Shown: in pieces, positions 53,444 to 62,484 of the stretch | How the letters are laid out: every line of letters begins with the position of its first letter | Numbering within the stretch: the stretch's first letter is position 1 | Source of the DNA: Pseudomonas cedrina subsp. cedrina | Lineage (GTDB): Bacteria; Pseudomonadota; Gammaproteobacteria; Pseudomonadales; Pseudomonadaceae | Direction: 5' to 3' | Assembly: GCF_001983175.1 (NCBI RefSeq) | Contig: NZ_MNPW01000007.1 | Span: 1 to 64,000, forward strand | Length of the DNA stretch: 64,000 bases | Translations under genes and position numbers: made by a program | Notes under the pieces: model-generated | Database searches by the model: none | The model's input: only the letters and a program-made list of their open reading frames with translations | Told to the model about the DNA's origin: nothing

Positions 53444-56158
53444 TCACAGAACGGCGTCGAAAACCCCGCCTGCGACGGCAAACCCGCGTTGCAGGTCCTC
53501 GATCAACGCCGCCACGTCCTCCAGGCCGATATGCAGGCGTACCACCGGGTTCAGCGCCCGGTCCGCCGCGCTGTCGCGGTCCTGGGTATCGGCCACGGTG
53601 ACCAGGCTTTCATAGCCACCCCAGGAAGCGCCCAGGCCAAACAGTTGCAGGCCATCGATAAAGCGCTCGATAGAGCCCGCGTCGGCATTGGCCAGCTCGA
53701 ACGACAGCAACCCATTGCTGCCCGTGAAGTCGCGGCGCCACAGCGCATGCCCCGGATGCGCGGGGAGCGCCGGGTGGAACACGCGCTTGACCTGGGGCTG
53801 CGCCTGTAGCCACAGCGCAATGTCCAACGCCTGGCGCTCGTGCACATCCAGGCGGGAGGCCAGGGTACGGGCGCCGCGCAAGATCAGGTAGGCATCGTCG
53901 GCGCTCACGGCGTTGCCGAAGGTATCGCTCATCCTGCCCAGCGCCGGCCAGGCCGCCTGGGTGGTGCAGACACTGCCCATCATCACGTCGCTATGGCCGC
54001 CGAGGTACTTGGTCAGGGCCATGATGGAAATATCCGCGCCCAGCGCCAGCGGTCGGTACAGATAGCCCGAGCCCCAGGTGTTGTCCACGGCCAGCAGGAT
54101 ATTGCGTGGCTTGCACAGGGCGGCAATCGCCGGCAGGTCGCACAACTCATAGAGCAGCGAGCCCGGAACTTCGGCGTAGACCAGCTTGGTATTGGCTTGC
54201 AGTTGCGCCTCCAGCCCTTGGCCATCGGGCGAGAAATAGCTCACTTCGATACCAAACGGTCGCAGGAACTCGCGGGCCAACTTGCGCACCGGCGAATACA
54301 CCGCATCGGTGATCAGCACATGATCACCGGGGCGCAGGTACGCCAGGAACACCTGGGCGGCAGCGGCCAGACCGGTGCCGTAGAGACGCGTGCGGTAGCC
54401 ACCTTCCAGCTCGGTGACCAAGTCCTCCAGAGCGTGGGAGGTCGGGTTGCCGCGCGCGCCATAGCTCAGCACCCGCTCACTGTCACGGCGGGCGCGGGCG
54501 TCGCGCATCTGCGCCAGGTTGTCGAAGAGCACCGTGCTCAACCGCGTGACCGGCACGTTGACTGCGCGGCCGCCCTGGCCTTTCCCGGTGCGTGCCGCAT
54601 GGACCAGCCGGGTACGCACTCGCGAGGGCGCGGCCAGCGGCTTGAGACTGGCGATTTCCGCTTCGCTCATCTGCGCCAGCAAGCCGATTTCCCAGGCCAG
54701 GTACTGGCGTGCAGCGTCCTTGTTGCCGCTGTGGCGGTCATGGGTGAAGAACAGAAAATCGATGCACTGTGCATCGGGCGGGGTGTGCGGGTCATGGCTC
54801 ACCGGCAGGCCAGCGGCGACCCAGGCAGCGAAACCGCCGTCGAGCAACTGTGCCGACAGGCCTTCGGCGGCAAACGCCGCCAATGCGGGATCGTCCGCCA
54901 CCAGCACCAACGGGCGATGGTCGGTTTTCAATTGTGAACGGATTGACCAGCGGGAGCCGGGGATATGCCCCTTGCGATAGACCCTGCTCGGGCGCAGGTC
55001 GATCAGGTTGACATCCTTCACCTCAAAGGCCTGAGGGCTGATCAGCGGCAACGGCTCATACGCCACCGGCGGCACAACCGGCAATGCCAGGCCACTGTCG
55101 ATACCGCCGCTCAACACGTAGGCCTCATGCCCCAACTGGCGCAGCCAACTGGCGACAATCGGCGCACGCACGCCGTCACTGTCCACCAATACCACACGCG
55201 CCTGACGCACGCCGATGTACAAGTCGGTGGCCTGGATCAACTGCCCGCCCGGCGCGTGTTGCGCGCCCGGCAAGCTGGCGGCGGCAAACTCTTCAGCGCT
55301 GCGCACATCACACAGGAACAGGCTGCGCTCGGTATCATCGGCCCACTGGCGCACCTGAGCCGCCGACACATTCACTACCCCTGCCCGCTCGGCCAACTGG
55401 CGCGCGGCGTGGCGCTGTTGGGCCAGGTCGGCGCTGACGTGGTCGGCATACCGCCGCGTGCTGCCGTGTTCCAACGGGAAGTCTTCCAGGTACCAGCCCT
55501 GGGTGCCGTTTTCCAGGGCGTAGATCGGATTTTTCAGCCCCAGGTTAATCAGCGTCTGGGCGCCGATAATGCTGCGGGTGCGCCCGGCACAGTTGACCAC
55601 GATAGGCGTGCTGTCATCCGGCACCAGCTCATGCACGCGGTAGCCCAGTTCACCGTTGGGGCAGCAGATGGAACCGGGAATGGTCATCTTGCGGTACTCA
55701 TCGAACGGCCGCCCATCCAGCACCACCAGCGGCTCGCCACGCGCCTGCCACTCTGCCAGTTGCCGCGCGGTGAGGTGCGGCGTGTGGCTGGCCTCTTCCA
55801 CCAATTCGCCAAACGCCTTGGACGGCACGTGCACACCGGCAAACAACTGCAGGCCCGCCGCCCGCCAACCGTCGGCACCGCCGTCCAGCACCTGCACACG
55901 GCTGTAGCCCAGCGCCTGTAAACGCTCGGCCGCGCGCGCCGCTACCTCGCCACCCTCCTGGTCGTAGATCACCATCCGCACCTGAGGGTTCGGCGCCAGG
56001 CGGCGCACTTCCAGCTCCAGGCGACTGTAGGGCAGGTTCACCCCGTGGAACAGGTGGGCCTCGCCGTATTGCCCATGTTCGCGCACGTCGAACAGGGCGA
56101 TTTCCTGTCCGTCGAACAGCCATTGCTGCAGTTGACTTGGGGTGATGGTCTGGCTCAT
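53444..56158 (-). CDS. Four-rhodanese protein fused to a MetC-like PLP lyase
   Basis: A single 904-residue frame. Residues 1-500 carry four rhodanese modules (about 5-105, 130-228, 262-352, 372-452); only module 2 has an active-site Cys (Cys190 in VVNCAGRTRS). Modules 1, 3 and 4 have acidic or other residues in place of Cys. This part resembles the roughly 530-residue rhodanese PA2603 of P. aeruginosa. Residues from about 510 form a cystathionine lyase-type PLP enzyme with the cofactor Lys717 in ALTKYLGGHSDVMMG. It could both release sulfane sulfur and move it. It is the promoter-distal gene of the locus; a single REP arm lies in the gap upstream. Confidence 0.9.
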   Translation of the reverse strand: MSQTITPSQLQQWLFDGQEIALFDVREHGQYGEAHLFHGVNLPYSRLELEVRRLAPNPQVRMVIYDQEGGEVAARAAERLQALGYSRVQVLDGGADGWRAAGLQLFAGVHVPSKAFGELVEEASHTPHLTARQLAEWQARGEPLVVLDGRPFDEYRKMTIPGSICCPNGELGYRVHELVPDDSTPIVVNCAGRTRSIIGAQTLINLGLKNPIYALENGTQGWYLEDFPLEHGSTRRYADHVSADLAQQRHAARQLAERAGVVNVSAAQVRQWADDTERSLFLCDVRSAEEFAAASLPGAQHAPGGQLIQATDLYIGVRQARVVLVDSDGVRAPIVASWLRQLGHEAYVLSGGIDSGLALPVVPPVAYEPLPLISPQAFEVKDVNLIDLRPSRVYRKGHIPGSRWSIRSQLKTDHRPLVLVADDPALAAFAAEGLSAQLLDGGFAAWVAAGLPVSHDPHTPPDAQCIDFLFFTHDRHSGNKDAARQYLAWEIGLLAQMSEAEIASLKPLAAPSRVRTRLVHAARTGKGQGGRAVNVPVTRLSTVLFDNLAQMRDARARRDSERVLSYGARGNPTSHALEDLVTELEGGYRTRLYGTGLAAAAQVFLAYLRPGDHVLITDAVYSPVRKLAREFLRPFGIEVSYFSPDGQGLEAQLQANTKLVYAEVPGSLLYELCDLPAIAALCKPRNILLAVDNTWGSGYLYRPLALGADISIMALTKYLGGHSDVMMGSVCTTQAAWPALGRMSDTFGNAVSADDAYLILRGARTLASRLDVHERQALDIALWLQAQPQVKRVFHPALPAHPGHALWRRDFTGSNGLLSFELANADAGSIERFIDGLQLFGLGASWGGYESLVTVADTQDRDSAADRALNPVVRLHIGLEDVAALIEDLQRGFAVAGGVFDAVL

Positions 56159-56206
56159 TGAAGTCCCGACAAAGTAAGTAAGAATTACTGCAACACCGGC
56201 GCTATC

Positions 56207-56228
56207 CCAGGCAAGCCAGCTCCCACAG
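56207..56228. repeat. Single REP arm between two genes of the sulfur locus
   Basis: CCAGGCAAGCCAGCTCCCAC, the same arm as at 168-190 and 51516-51608. It lies in the 86-base gap between the dioxygenase-like gene and the rhodanese-lyase gene, the largest gap inside the locus. Confidence 0.85.
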
Positions 56229-56244
56229 TTGGTCGGCGGTGGGT

Positions 56245-56841
56245 TTAAGCGTAGGCCCGGATCGACGGCGCCATCTGCGACGCGTTGTAGTTGAGGATGC
56301 GTCCGTCCGCGTCCACGCCATAACGGCCGTTCAGCGATTCGAGCGGCAAGCCATACAAGTGGAAGTGCAGCGTCGCCTGCTCGCCTTCAACCTTGATGCC
56401 ATGCAGGTCTTCGCCCAGGAACGCGATCGAGGTACCCGGCTGCACGATCACTTCCTTTTCCAACGTCAGTGTGGTGAAACCCGGCTCGCATCCATTGTCA
56501 TTGCGCGCGTAGACGTAGTTGATTTCCTGACCTTCAACCGCACTAATGATCGCCCAGGTCTCATGGTTGTGCGCGAGGGTGCTTTTGCCCGGCAGCAACG
56601 AGTTCAGGTACAGGGTCGGCGTATCGCCGTCGTCGTTCAGGCGGTAACGAAAAGCGGTGCTGCCCTGCCCCGGTACCGGCGCGGGAAATTGGTCGAAGTT
56701 GAACAGGTCACGACGCCCTGCGAGGTTTTCCAGCAGGCCGGTAATTTCTACGAGGGCCGCACGGTCTACGCCGCGCTGGTTGATGACACGGATCTGCTGC
56801 AAAAACGCTTCGATAACGGCGGCACGGTTTTCGATACTCAT
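56245..56841 (-). CDS. Thiol-dioxygenase-like cupin (cysteine dioxygenase family)
   Basis: A 198-residue cupin of the cysteine/mercapto-acid dioxygenase family. Iron-ligand candidates are His91 and His93 in LAHNHETW and His147 in GEDLHGIKV. The family Ser-His-Tyr catalytic triad appears as His159-His161-Tyr163 (in LHFHLYGLPLE), so the Ser is replaced. The Cys that makes the thioether crosslink in mammalian cysteine dioxygenase is absent. It probably oxidises a thiol to a sulfinate with O2; cysteine and 3-mercaptopropionate are both possible substrates. The ATG at 56841 with AGGAAG upstream is chosen over the GTG at 56844. Confidence 0.85.
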   Translation of the reverse strand: MSIENRAAVIEAFLQQIRVINQRGVDRAALVEITGLLENLAGRRDLFNFDQFPAPVPGQGSTAFRYRLNDDGDTPTLYLNSLLPGKSTLAHNHETWAIISAVEGQEINYVYARNDNGCEPGFTTLTLEKEVIVQPGTSIAFLGEDLHGIKVEGEQATLHFHLYGLPLESLNGRYGVDADGRILNYNASQMAPSIRAYA

Positions 56842-56857
56842 CACGAACTTCCTCTAA

Positions 56858-57682
56858 TCAGACAGACAGGCTGTAACGGCTCAAATGGGTCAACAGGTAC
56901 GGGTCGTGGGCGACGGGGCCACGGCGCCCCGAATCGCCCAAGGCATGGCGCAGGAATGTCTGGGTGCGTTCGCTGGCCGGGTTCTGGAAGATCTGTGCGG
57001 CGCTGCCATGCTCGACAATCACGCCGTGTTCAGTGAAGTACACGACGTCGCTGATCTCTTCGGCGAAGCGCATTTCGTGAGTGACCAGCACGCAGGTCAT
57101 GCCCTCTTCGGTCAGCTCGCGGATCACCGTCAGCACTTCGCCGACGGTTTCCGGGTCGAGGGCCGAAGTCACCTCGTCGAACAGGATCAATTCCGGGCGC
57201 ATCGCCAGGGCGCGGGCAATCGCCACGCGCTGTTGCTGGCCGCCGGAAAGCTGGCCGGGGTAGGCATCGGCCTTGTGTTCCATGCGCACTTTGGCCAGCA
57301 AGGCGCGGGCATCGTTCTCGGCGTCGGTGCGGTTGCGCCCCAGCACCTTGCGCGGGGCAATCACCAGGTTTTCCAGTACCGACAAGTGCGGGAACAGGTT
57401 GTATTGCTGGAACACAAACCCCACGCGCTTGCGCAGCTCGATGCGCTGGGCTTCCTGGGCCAGTGTGTCGACTTGGGTCTGGCCCACGCGGATGCTGCCG
57501 CGCTGGGGCTGCAACAGCCCGGTGATGCAGCGCAGGATCGTGGATTTGCCCGAGCCCGACGGCCCGATGATCGACACCGCCTGGCCGCGCAGCACCTCCA
57601 GGTCGATGCCCTTGAGCACCGGGTTGGCGCCGAATGACAAGTGCACATCCCGCAGGCTCACCAGGGGTTCAATAGAAGGCAT
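56858..57682 (-). CDS. Polar amino acid ABC transporter ATPase
   Basis: A 274-residue ABC ATPase of the GlnQ/HisP type. Walker [10 protein letters not shown], signature [16 protein letters not shown] and Walker [13 protein letters not shown] are all intact. It drives uptake of a polar amino acid through the two permeases encoded upstream. The ATG at 57682 overlaps the end of the second permease gene by 14 bases. The dioxygenase-like gene follows 16 bases after its stop. Confidence 0.95.
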   Translation of the reverse strand: MPSIEPLVSLRDVHLSFGANPVLKGIDLEVLRGQAVSIIGPSGSGKSTILRCITGLLQPQRGSIRVGQTQVDTLAQEAQRIELRKRVGFVFQQYNLFPHLSVLENLVIAPRKVLGRNRTDAENDARALLAKVRMEHKADAYPGQLSGGQQQRVAIARALAMRPELILFDEVTSALDPETVGEVLTVIRELTEEGMTCVLVTHEMRFAEEISDVVYFTEHGVIVEHGSAAQIFQNPASERTQTFLRHALGDSGRRGPVAHDPYLLTHLSRYSLSV

Positions 57683-58352
57683 AACGGCGCTCCAGGTGTT
57701 GGGTGAGACGGGAAATCGGATAGCAATAGGCAAAGAACAGCACCAGCAGGCTCAGGTAGACCACCACCGTGAAACCGGTCATGTTCACGGTGTTGCTGGC
57801 GATCTGCGCGGTGTCGATCACGTCGTGCACGCCCACCAGCGAGGCCAGCGCCGTGCCCATGGTGACCACCGCATACAGGTTCATCCACGGCGGCAACATG
57901 CGCTTGAAGCACTGCGGCAGGATGATCGAACGGAACAACTGGCCCCGGGTAAACGCCAGCGACCGCGCGGCTTCCCACTGGGTGCTGGGGATCGAACCGA
58001 TGGCGCCACGAAAGATCTCCGCCACGTTGGCGCTCGCCGGCAAGGCCAGGCCGAGGGTGACTTTGACCCAGTCGGGGAACGACACGTAACTGCTGCCGAT
58101 GCGGATCTCGAACGGGAACACATAGGTAGTGAAATAGATCAGCACCAGCCACGGCGCGTTGCGAAACACCTGCACCCACAGCCGCGCGACAAACCCGAGG
58201 GGTGACAGCGCCAGTGCGCCAACCAGCAGGCCAAGCACCGAACCCAGGGCAATCGCCACCACGCTGATCAAAATGTTCTGGCCGAAACCGGCCACCAGCG
58301 CCGGCGACCATTGCAGCAACGCCGACAGTACCGGGAATGAATCAATGGCCAT
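57669..58352 (-). CDS. Amino acid ABC transporter permease (second subunit)
   Basis: A 227-residue permease of the HisMQ type with about five transmembrane helices. It carries the typical FRNAPWLVLIYF and the EAA-like loop ARSLAFTRGQLFRSIILPQ that contacts the ATPase. It forms a heterodimeric channel with the permease encoded upstream, whose stop it overlaps by 11 bases. It is similar to, but not identical with, the first permease. Confidence 0.93.
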   Translation of the reverse strand: MAIDSFPVLSALLQWSPALVAGFGQNILISVVAIALGSVLGLLVGALALSPLGFVARLWVQVFRNAPWLVLIYFTTYVFPFEIRIGSSYVSFPDWVKVTLGLALPASANVAEIFRGAIGSIPSTQWEAARSLAFTRGQLFRSIILPQCFKRMLPPWMNLYAVVTMGTALASLVGVHDVIDTAQIASNTVNMTGFTVVVYLSLLVLFFAYCYPISRLTQHLERRYAFY

Positions 58353-59067
58353 AACCGGGCATCCTCAGGCGCGCTTCCAGCCAGCGCCCCACACAATTGA
58401 CGATAAAACTCAGCAGCCCGAAGAAACTCAGGATCAGAATCATCAGCTCCAGCACGTTGTCACTCTGGGTCCAGATCATGATTGCCGCGTAGGTGATGTC
58501 GCCGACGGCAATCGCCGAGGCCACGGCCGTCATCTTCACCAGGTCGATCAGGTTGTTGATCAGCGACGGCAAGGCAAAGCGCAGCGCCAACGGCAACTGC
58601 ACATTCCACAGCAGTTGGCGGCTGCTGAAGGCCAGGGAACTGGCGGCCTCCAGGGTCACGGCCGGCACCGCCTCGATGCCGGCGCGCAGGGCCTCGGCGT
58701 GGAATGCGCCCTTGTGCAGGGAGATCACGATCACCACCCAGGCAAACGGCGTCAGCGGGTTGGCCGCGCCGACTGCCTGGGTCAGCAGCATGTTCAGCAC
58801 CAGGAACGCGCAGTACAGCTGCACCAGGGTTGGCGTATTGCGCGTGACTTCCACGAACACCCGCGCCGGCTTGGCCAGCCACGGGTTGCCTGAGGTCAGC
58901 ATCGCCGCCAAGGTAATCCCCGCCAGCAGGCTGCCGATGATAGTGAACAGGCACAACAGGCCGGTGGTCAGCGCGCCCTGCACCAGCGTGCCACGCTGGT
59001 AAGCGTCGAGCAGGAAGCTGTAGTTCAGGCCAATGCCGGCGGCCCACTGCACAAACACTTCCATCAT
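58342..59067 (-). CDS. Amino acid ABC transporter permease (first subunit)
   Basis: A 241-residue HisMQ-type permease. It has TRNTPTLVQLYC, the EAA-like loop ASSLAFSSRQLLWNVQLPLA and about five helices. The ATG at 59067 overlaps the aminotransferase stop (TGA at 59064-59066) by four bases; a second ATG lies at 59064. The longer frame to 59151 has no support. With the second subunit and the ATPase it forms the membrane part of the transporter. Confidence 0.93.
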   Translation of the reverse strand: MMEVFVQWAAGIGLNYSFLLDAYQRGTLVQGALTTGLLCLFTIIGSLLAGITLAAMLTSGNPWLAKPARVFVEVTRNTPTLVQLYCAFLVLNMLLTQAVGAANPLTPFAWVVIVISLHKGAFHAEALRAGIEAVPAVTLEAASSLAFSSRQLLWNVQLPLALRFALPSLINNLIDLVKMTAVASAIAVGDITYAAIMIWTQSDNVLELMILILSFFGLLSFIVNCVGRWLEARLRMPGYGH

Positions 59068-60266
59068 TGCAGTTTTCCGCAGGCAGTCGCGATCCGCCGC
59101 CCGGCTTCGGCCACGCTGTCGGTCGCGGTCGCGATGGACAGGCGCAACCACGGCGACAGGCCATAGGCGCTGCCCGCCACACCGGCCACGCCCTCCTCCA
59201 GCAGCCAGGCGACCACGTCGCCATCATTGTCGATGCGCTGGCCGTCCGGACGAACACGCCCCAGCAGCCCGGCGCAGCGCACGAAGACGAAGAAACCACC
59301 CTGGGGTACCAGAACTTCCAGGCCCTCAACGTGCCTGAGCGCCTCCACCAGGATGTCCCGGCGCAATTGATAAGCCGCCACGTGCTCCGCGAGGAAATCC
59401 AGCCCGCCGGTGTAAGCGGCCAACGCAGCGGCCTGGCCTACCGAGGAAGCGCCAGAGGTGGATTGCGACTGCACCACCGCGATGGCATCGGCAAGGATTT
59501 TCGGCCCCGCGCCAAAGCCAATGCGCCAGCCGGTCATGGCGTAAGTCTTGGACACGCCGCCCACCAGCAGGCAGCGGTCCTGCAGATCCGGCGCGACATT
59601 CAGCAGGCTCTGTGCCGGGCGGCCATCGAAACGGATGTATTCGTACAGCTCATCCAGCAGGACCAACACCTGGGGATGGCGGCGCAGCACCTCGGCCAAC
59701 GCGCTCAGCTCGGCGGCGCTGTACACCGCGCCACTGGGGTTGCCGGGGCTATTGAGGATCAGCCAGCGCGTGCGCGCAGTGATGTGCTGTTCCAGCTGGG
59801 CCGGCAGCAGTTTGCAGCCCTGCGCGAGGCCGCATTCGATGAACACTGGTTCGCCGCCATTGAAGCGCACGCTGTCGGGGAAGGACGGCCAGTACGGGGT
59901 CGGCACCAGGACTTCATCGTCGTCATCCAGGGTCGCGGCGAATGCGTTGAAGATGATTTGCTTGGCGCCGTTGGCAATCACGATCGACGCGAGCGGATAG
60001 TCGAGGTGGTTCTCCTCGGCCAGTTTGCGCTGCACGGCTACACGCAACGCCTTCACGCCTGGCGTCGGCGTGTACTTGGTCGCACCCCCTGCGATGGCGG
60101 CATAAGCCGCCTGCTTGATAAATTCCGGCGTATCGAAATCCGGCTCGCCGGTGGTGAGGTCGAGGATATCGCGACCGGCGTCGCGCAGCTCGGTAACGCG
60201 GGACTTTGCCGCGGCGTTGGCGGACAGCGACACCCGCCGCACGCGTCGGGACAGGCGTACGGTCAT
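59064..60266 (-). CDS. Class I PLP-dependent aminotransferase
   Basis: A 400-residue fold-type I aminotransferase of the AspC/AatA subgroup. The cofactor Lys lies in VGGVSKTYAMTGWRIGFG, the Asn/Asp pair in NSPGNPSG and DELYEYI, and a C-terminal Arg in LRLSIATA. It is likely to convert an amino acid such as cysteine, cysteine sulfinate or cystine to the corresponding 2-oxoacid, but substrate choice cannot be read here. It starts within the final bases of the FAD-dehydrogenase gene. Full length for the family. Confidence 0.92.
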   Translation of the reverse strand: MTVRLSRRVRRVSLSANAAAKSRVTELRDAGRDILDLTTGEPDFDTPEFIKQAAYAAIAGGATKYTPTPGVKALRVAVQRKLAEENHLDYPLASIVIANGAKQIIFNAFAATLDDDDEVLVPTPYWPSFPDSVRFNGGEPVFIECGLAQGCKLLPAQLEQHITARTRWLILNSPGNPSGAVYSAAELSALAEVLRRHPQVLVLLDELYEYIRFDGRPAQSLLNVAPDLQDRCLLVGGVSKTYAMTGWRIGFGAGPKILADAIAVVQSQSTSGASSVGQAAALAAYTGGLDFLAEHVAAYQLRRDILVEALRHVEGLEVLVPQGGFFVFVRCAGLLGRVRPDGQRIDNDGDVVAWLLEEGVAGVAGSAYGLSPWLRLSIATATDSVAEAGRRIATACGKLQ

Positions 60267-61684
60267 GGCTGTACCTCAAGGACTTTGCCAGGGTTGAGCA
60301 GGTTGTGCGGGTCGAGCGCCTGCTTGATGCGGCGCATCAAGTCCAGCTCTACCGGGCTTTTGTAACGGCCCAGCAGACCGACCTTGCGTTGGCCAATGCC
60401 GTGTTCGGCACTGATCGAGCCGCCGTGGGCGTGGGCGCTGTCGTGCACCAGGGCGCTCAGTTCGGCGTAGTGCGCCATGTGCGCGTCCACCGTGGAGTCC
60501 AGCGGATGCGCTACGTTGTAGTGCAGGTTGCCGTCGCCCAGGTGGCCGAAGGTGAAGTTGCGCACACCGGGAAAGTGCTGCTGCAGCAAGGCGTCGGTAT
60601 GCGCGACGAAGGCCACCAGTTGGGAAATCGGCACCGAGATATCGTGCTTCATATTGCGCCCGGCGCGTTTTTGCGCCTCGCTCATGTTCTCGCGCAGCAG
60701 CCACAGGGCCGTGCTTTGCGCCAGGCTTTCAGCGATCAGCGCGTCACTGACCAACTGCTGTTCGAAGGCCTCGCCCAACACCTGTTCAAAGGCTTCGCGG
60801 GCGTGGCTTTCACCGTGGTTGTCAGAGAGTTCGATCAAGGCGAACCAGGGTTGGCTTGCGGCCTTGAACGGCTGCGGGCCTTGCGCAAACTGCTCGCGCA
60901 GCAAAGCCAGGCAATCGGCGCTGAGCAATTCGAAAGCCGTGAGGCTCGCGCCGAAACCGGAACGGGCATGGGACAAGAAGGCCACGGCTTGCGCCAATTC
61001 ATCAAATGCCAGCAACGCGGTTGCCTGGGCCTTGGGCAATGGAAACAGTTTCAAGGTGGCGGCGGTGATGATGCCCAGCGTGCCTTCGCTGCCGATGTAT
61101 AAATCGCGCAGATCGTAGCCGGTGTTGTCCTTGCGCAAGCCGCGCAGCCCATGCCAGATCTCGCCTTCGGCAGTCACCACTTCCAGGCCCAGGGTCAGTT
61201 CGCGGGTATTGCCATAGCGCAGCACGCCGGTACCGCCGGCATTGGTGCCCAGGTTGCCACCGAGGGTGCAACTGCCCTCGGCGCCCAGGCTCAGGGGGAA
61301 CAGTCGATCGGCGGCGCGAGCCACCTCCTGCACATGCTGCAGGATGCAGCCGGCTTCCACCGTGAGGGTATCGTTGTCGGTATCGACCGCTCGCACGCGG
61401 TTCATGCGGTCCAGCAACAGCAGCACCGAGCGTCCGCTGGCGTCCGGTGTGGCGCCGGCCATCAGCCCCGTATTGCCGCCTTGCACCACGACCGGCGCCT
61501 TGAGCGCCACGCAGGCACGCACCACCGCCGCGACTTCCTCCGTATTGGCCGGGTGCACCGCCGCGATTACCCGGCCGGTGTAGCGGCCCTGCTTGTCGGT
61601 CAGGTAGGGCGCCGCATCCTCGCTGGTTTGCACATGGGCCGCGCCGAGCAGGTGCTGCAAAGTGGCAAACAGCGCATCACTCAT
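60263..61684 (-). CDS. FAD-linked D-2-hydroxyacid dehydrogenase (D-lactate/2-hydroxyglutarate dehydrogenase type)
   Basis: A 473-residue flavoprotein. The FAD_binding_4 domain (about 35-210) has VVVQGGNTGLMAGATPD and SLGAEGSCTLGGNLGTNAGG. The FAD-oxidase C-terminal domain carries HDISVPISQLVAF, FGHLGDGNLHYNV and SAEHGIGQRK, the metal/substrate signatures of the group. It oxidises a D-2-hydroxyacid to the 2-oxoacid with an electron acceptor. In this locus 3-mercaptolactate or a similar acid is a reasonable guess. The ATG at 61684 overlaps the stop of the upstream binding-protein gene by 8 bases. Confidence 0.92.
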   Translation of the reverse strand: MSDALFATLQHLLGAAHVQTSEDAAPYLTDKQGRYTGRVIAAVHPANTEEVAAVVRACVALKAPVVVQGGNTGLMAGATPDASGRSVLLLLDRMNRVRAVDTDNDTLTVEAGCILQHVQEVARAADRLFPLSLGAEGSCTLGGNLGTNAGGTGVLRYGNTRELTLGLEVVTAEGEIWHGLRGLRKDNTGYDLRDLYIGSEGTLGIITAATLKLFPLPKAQATALLAFDELAQAVAFLSHARSGFGASLTAFELLSADCLALLREQFAQGPQPFKAASQPWFALIELSDNHGESHAREAFEQVLGEAFEQQLVSDALIAESLAQSTALWLLRENMSEAQKRAGRNMKHDISVPISQLVAFVAHTDALLQQHFPGVRNFTFGHLGDGNLHYNVAHPLDSTVDAHMAHYAELSALVHDSAHAHGGSISAEHGIGQRKVGLLGRYKSPVELDLMRRIKQALDPHNLLNPGKVLEVQP

Positions 61685-62483
61685 GACTGTACTGCTCATG
61701 CAAATCACGCAAGGCCTGGGACGGCGCCATGCCGGTACGTTCGCCCAGGGCAATCAGGAAACCACTTTTATGCCAGCCCTTCACGATGGCATCGAGCTTG
61801 GCCTGGGTGTCGTGTTCGCCCTTGCGCAGCCAGATCACCGAGTTGGACGGGATCAGGTCGCCCGGCAACGGGATTTCATACCCGGCCCACTCGGCATCGC
61901 CAAGCAATGCGTGCAGGGTTGGGCTGACGTGCACGGCGGCCACGCAACCGTTACCGCGCAGCGACAACAGCGACTCGGACTGGCTGCGGAACGCCTTGAT
62001 CTGCGCGCCGTAGGTTTCCTGCAGGGGCTTGATGAAATTGCTGCCCTGGGACACGCACACCGGTTTGTCCTTGAGGTCGGCCCACTGCGTGATGCCCGCG
62101 CCTTTGCGAATCAATGCCGCGCCACCGACTTCTTCGTAGGGCGTGGGCACGTAATCGAGGATCTCAGCGCGCTCTTGGGTGAACTGCATGTTGGCGATCA
62201 GGATATCGACCTTGCCCTGTTGCAGGAACTGCACGCGGTTGGGCGCCAGCACCGAAACGGTCCTGGCTTCGACGCCCAGCGCCTGGCCGATGCTCTTGGC
62301 CAGTTCGACGTTATAGCCCAGGTGTTCGCCGGTCTTGGGGTCAAGGGTGCCGAACGGCGGACCGCTGAGGATCACCCCGACGCTGATGGCGTGGCGTTGC
62401 TGGATCTTGTCGAGTGTAGCGTCGGCCTGCGCGAAGCCTGCGCACAGGGCCAGGCCGAGCGCGGTGAGGGTTTTGAAGTGCAT
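61677..62483 (-). CDS. Periplasmic amino acid-binding protein, paralogue 2
   Basis: A 268-residue SBP_bac_3-type protein with a signal peptide (MHFKTLTALGLALCAGFAQA). It begins the mature chain with DATLDKIQQRHAISVGVILS and contains the usual NVELAKSIGQALGVEARTV. It is a close paralogue of the upstream gene product (about half the positions look alike by eye, including the FLQQGKVDILIANMQ stretch). Cys residues in GSNFIKPL-adjacent PVCVSQG and GNGCVAAV probably form a disulfide. It feeds the ABC permeases with a polar, probably sulfur-containing, amino acid. Confidence 0.93.
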   Translation of the reverse strand: MHFKTLTALGLALCAGFAQADATLDKIQQRHAISVGVILSGPPFGTLDPKTGEHLGYNVELAKSIGQALGVEARTVSVLAPNRVQFLQQGKVDILIANMQFTQERAEILDYVPTPYEEVGGAALIRKGAGITQWADLKDKPVCVSQGSNFIKPLQETYGAQIKAFRSQSESLLSLRGNGCVAAVHVSPTLHALLGDAEWAGYEIPLPGDLIPSNSVIWLRKGEHDTQAKLDAIVKGWHKSGFLIALGERTGMAPSQALRDLHEQYSHE

Positions 62484-62484
62484 G

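Noticed and set aside
53444..56158. The rhodanese-lyase fusion as a product of a lost stop codon by sequencing error
   Set aside because: Possible in principle, but the linker around residues 500-515 is in frame without odd composition, and both halves are intact, so I annotate it as a real fusion and give resequencing as the check.
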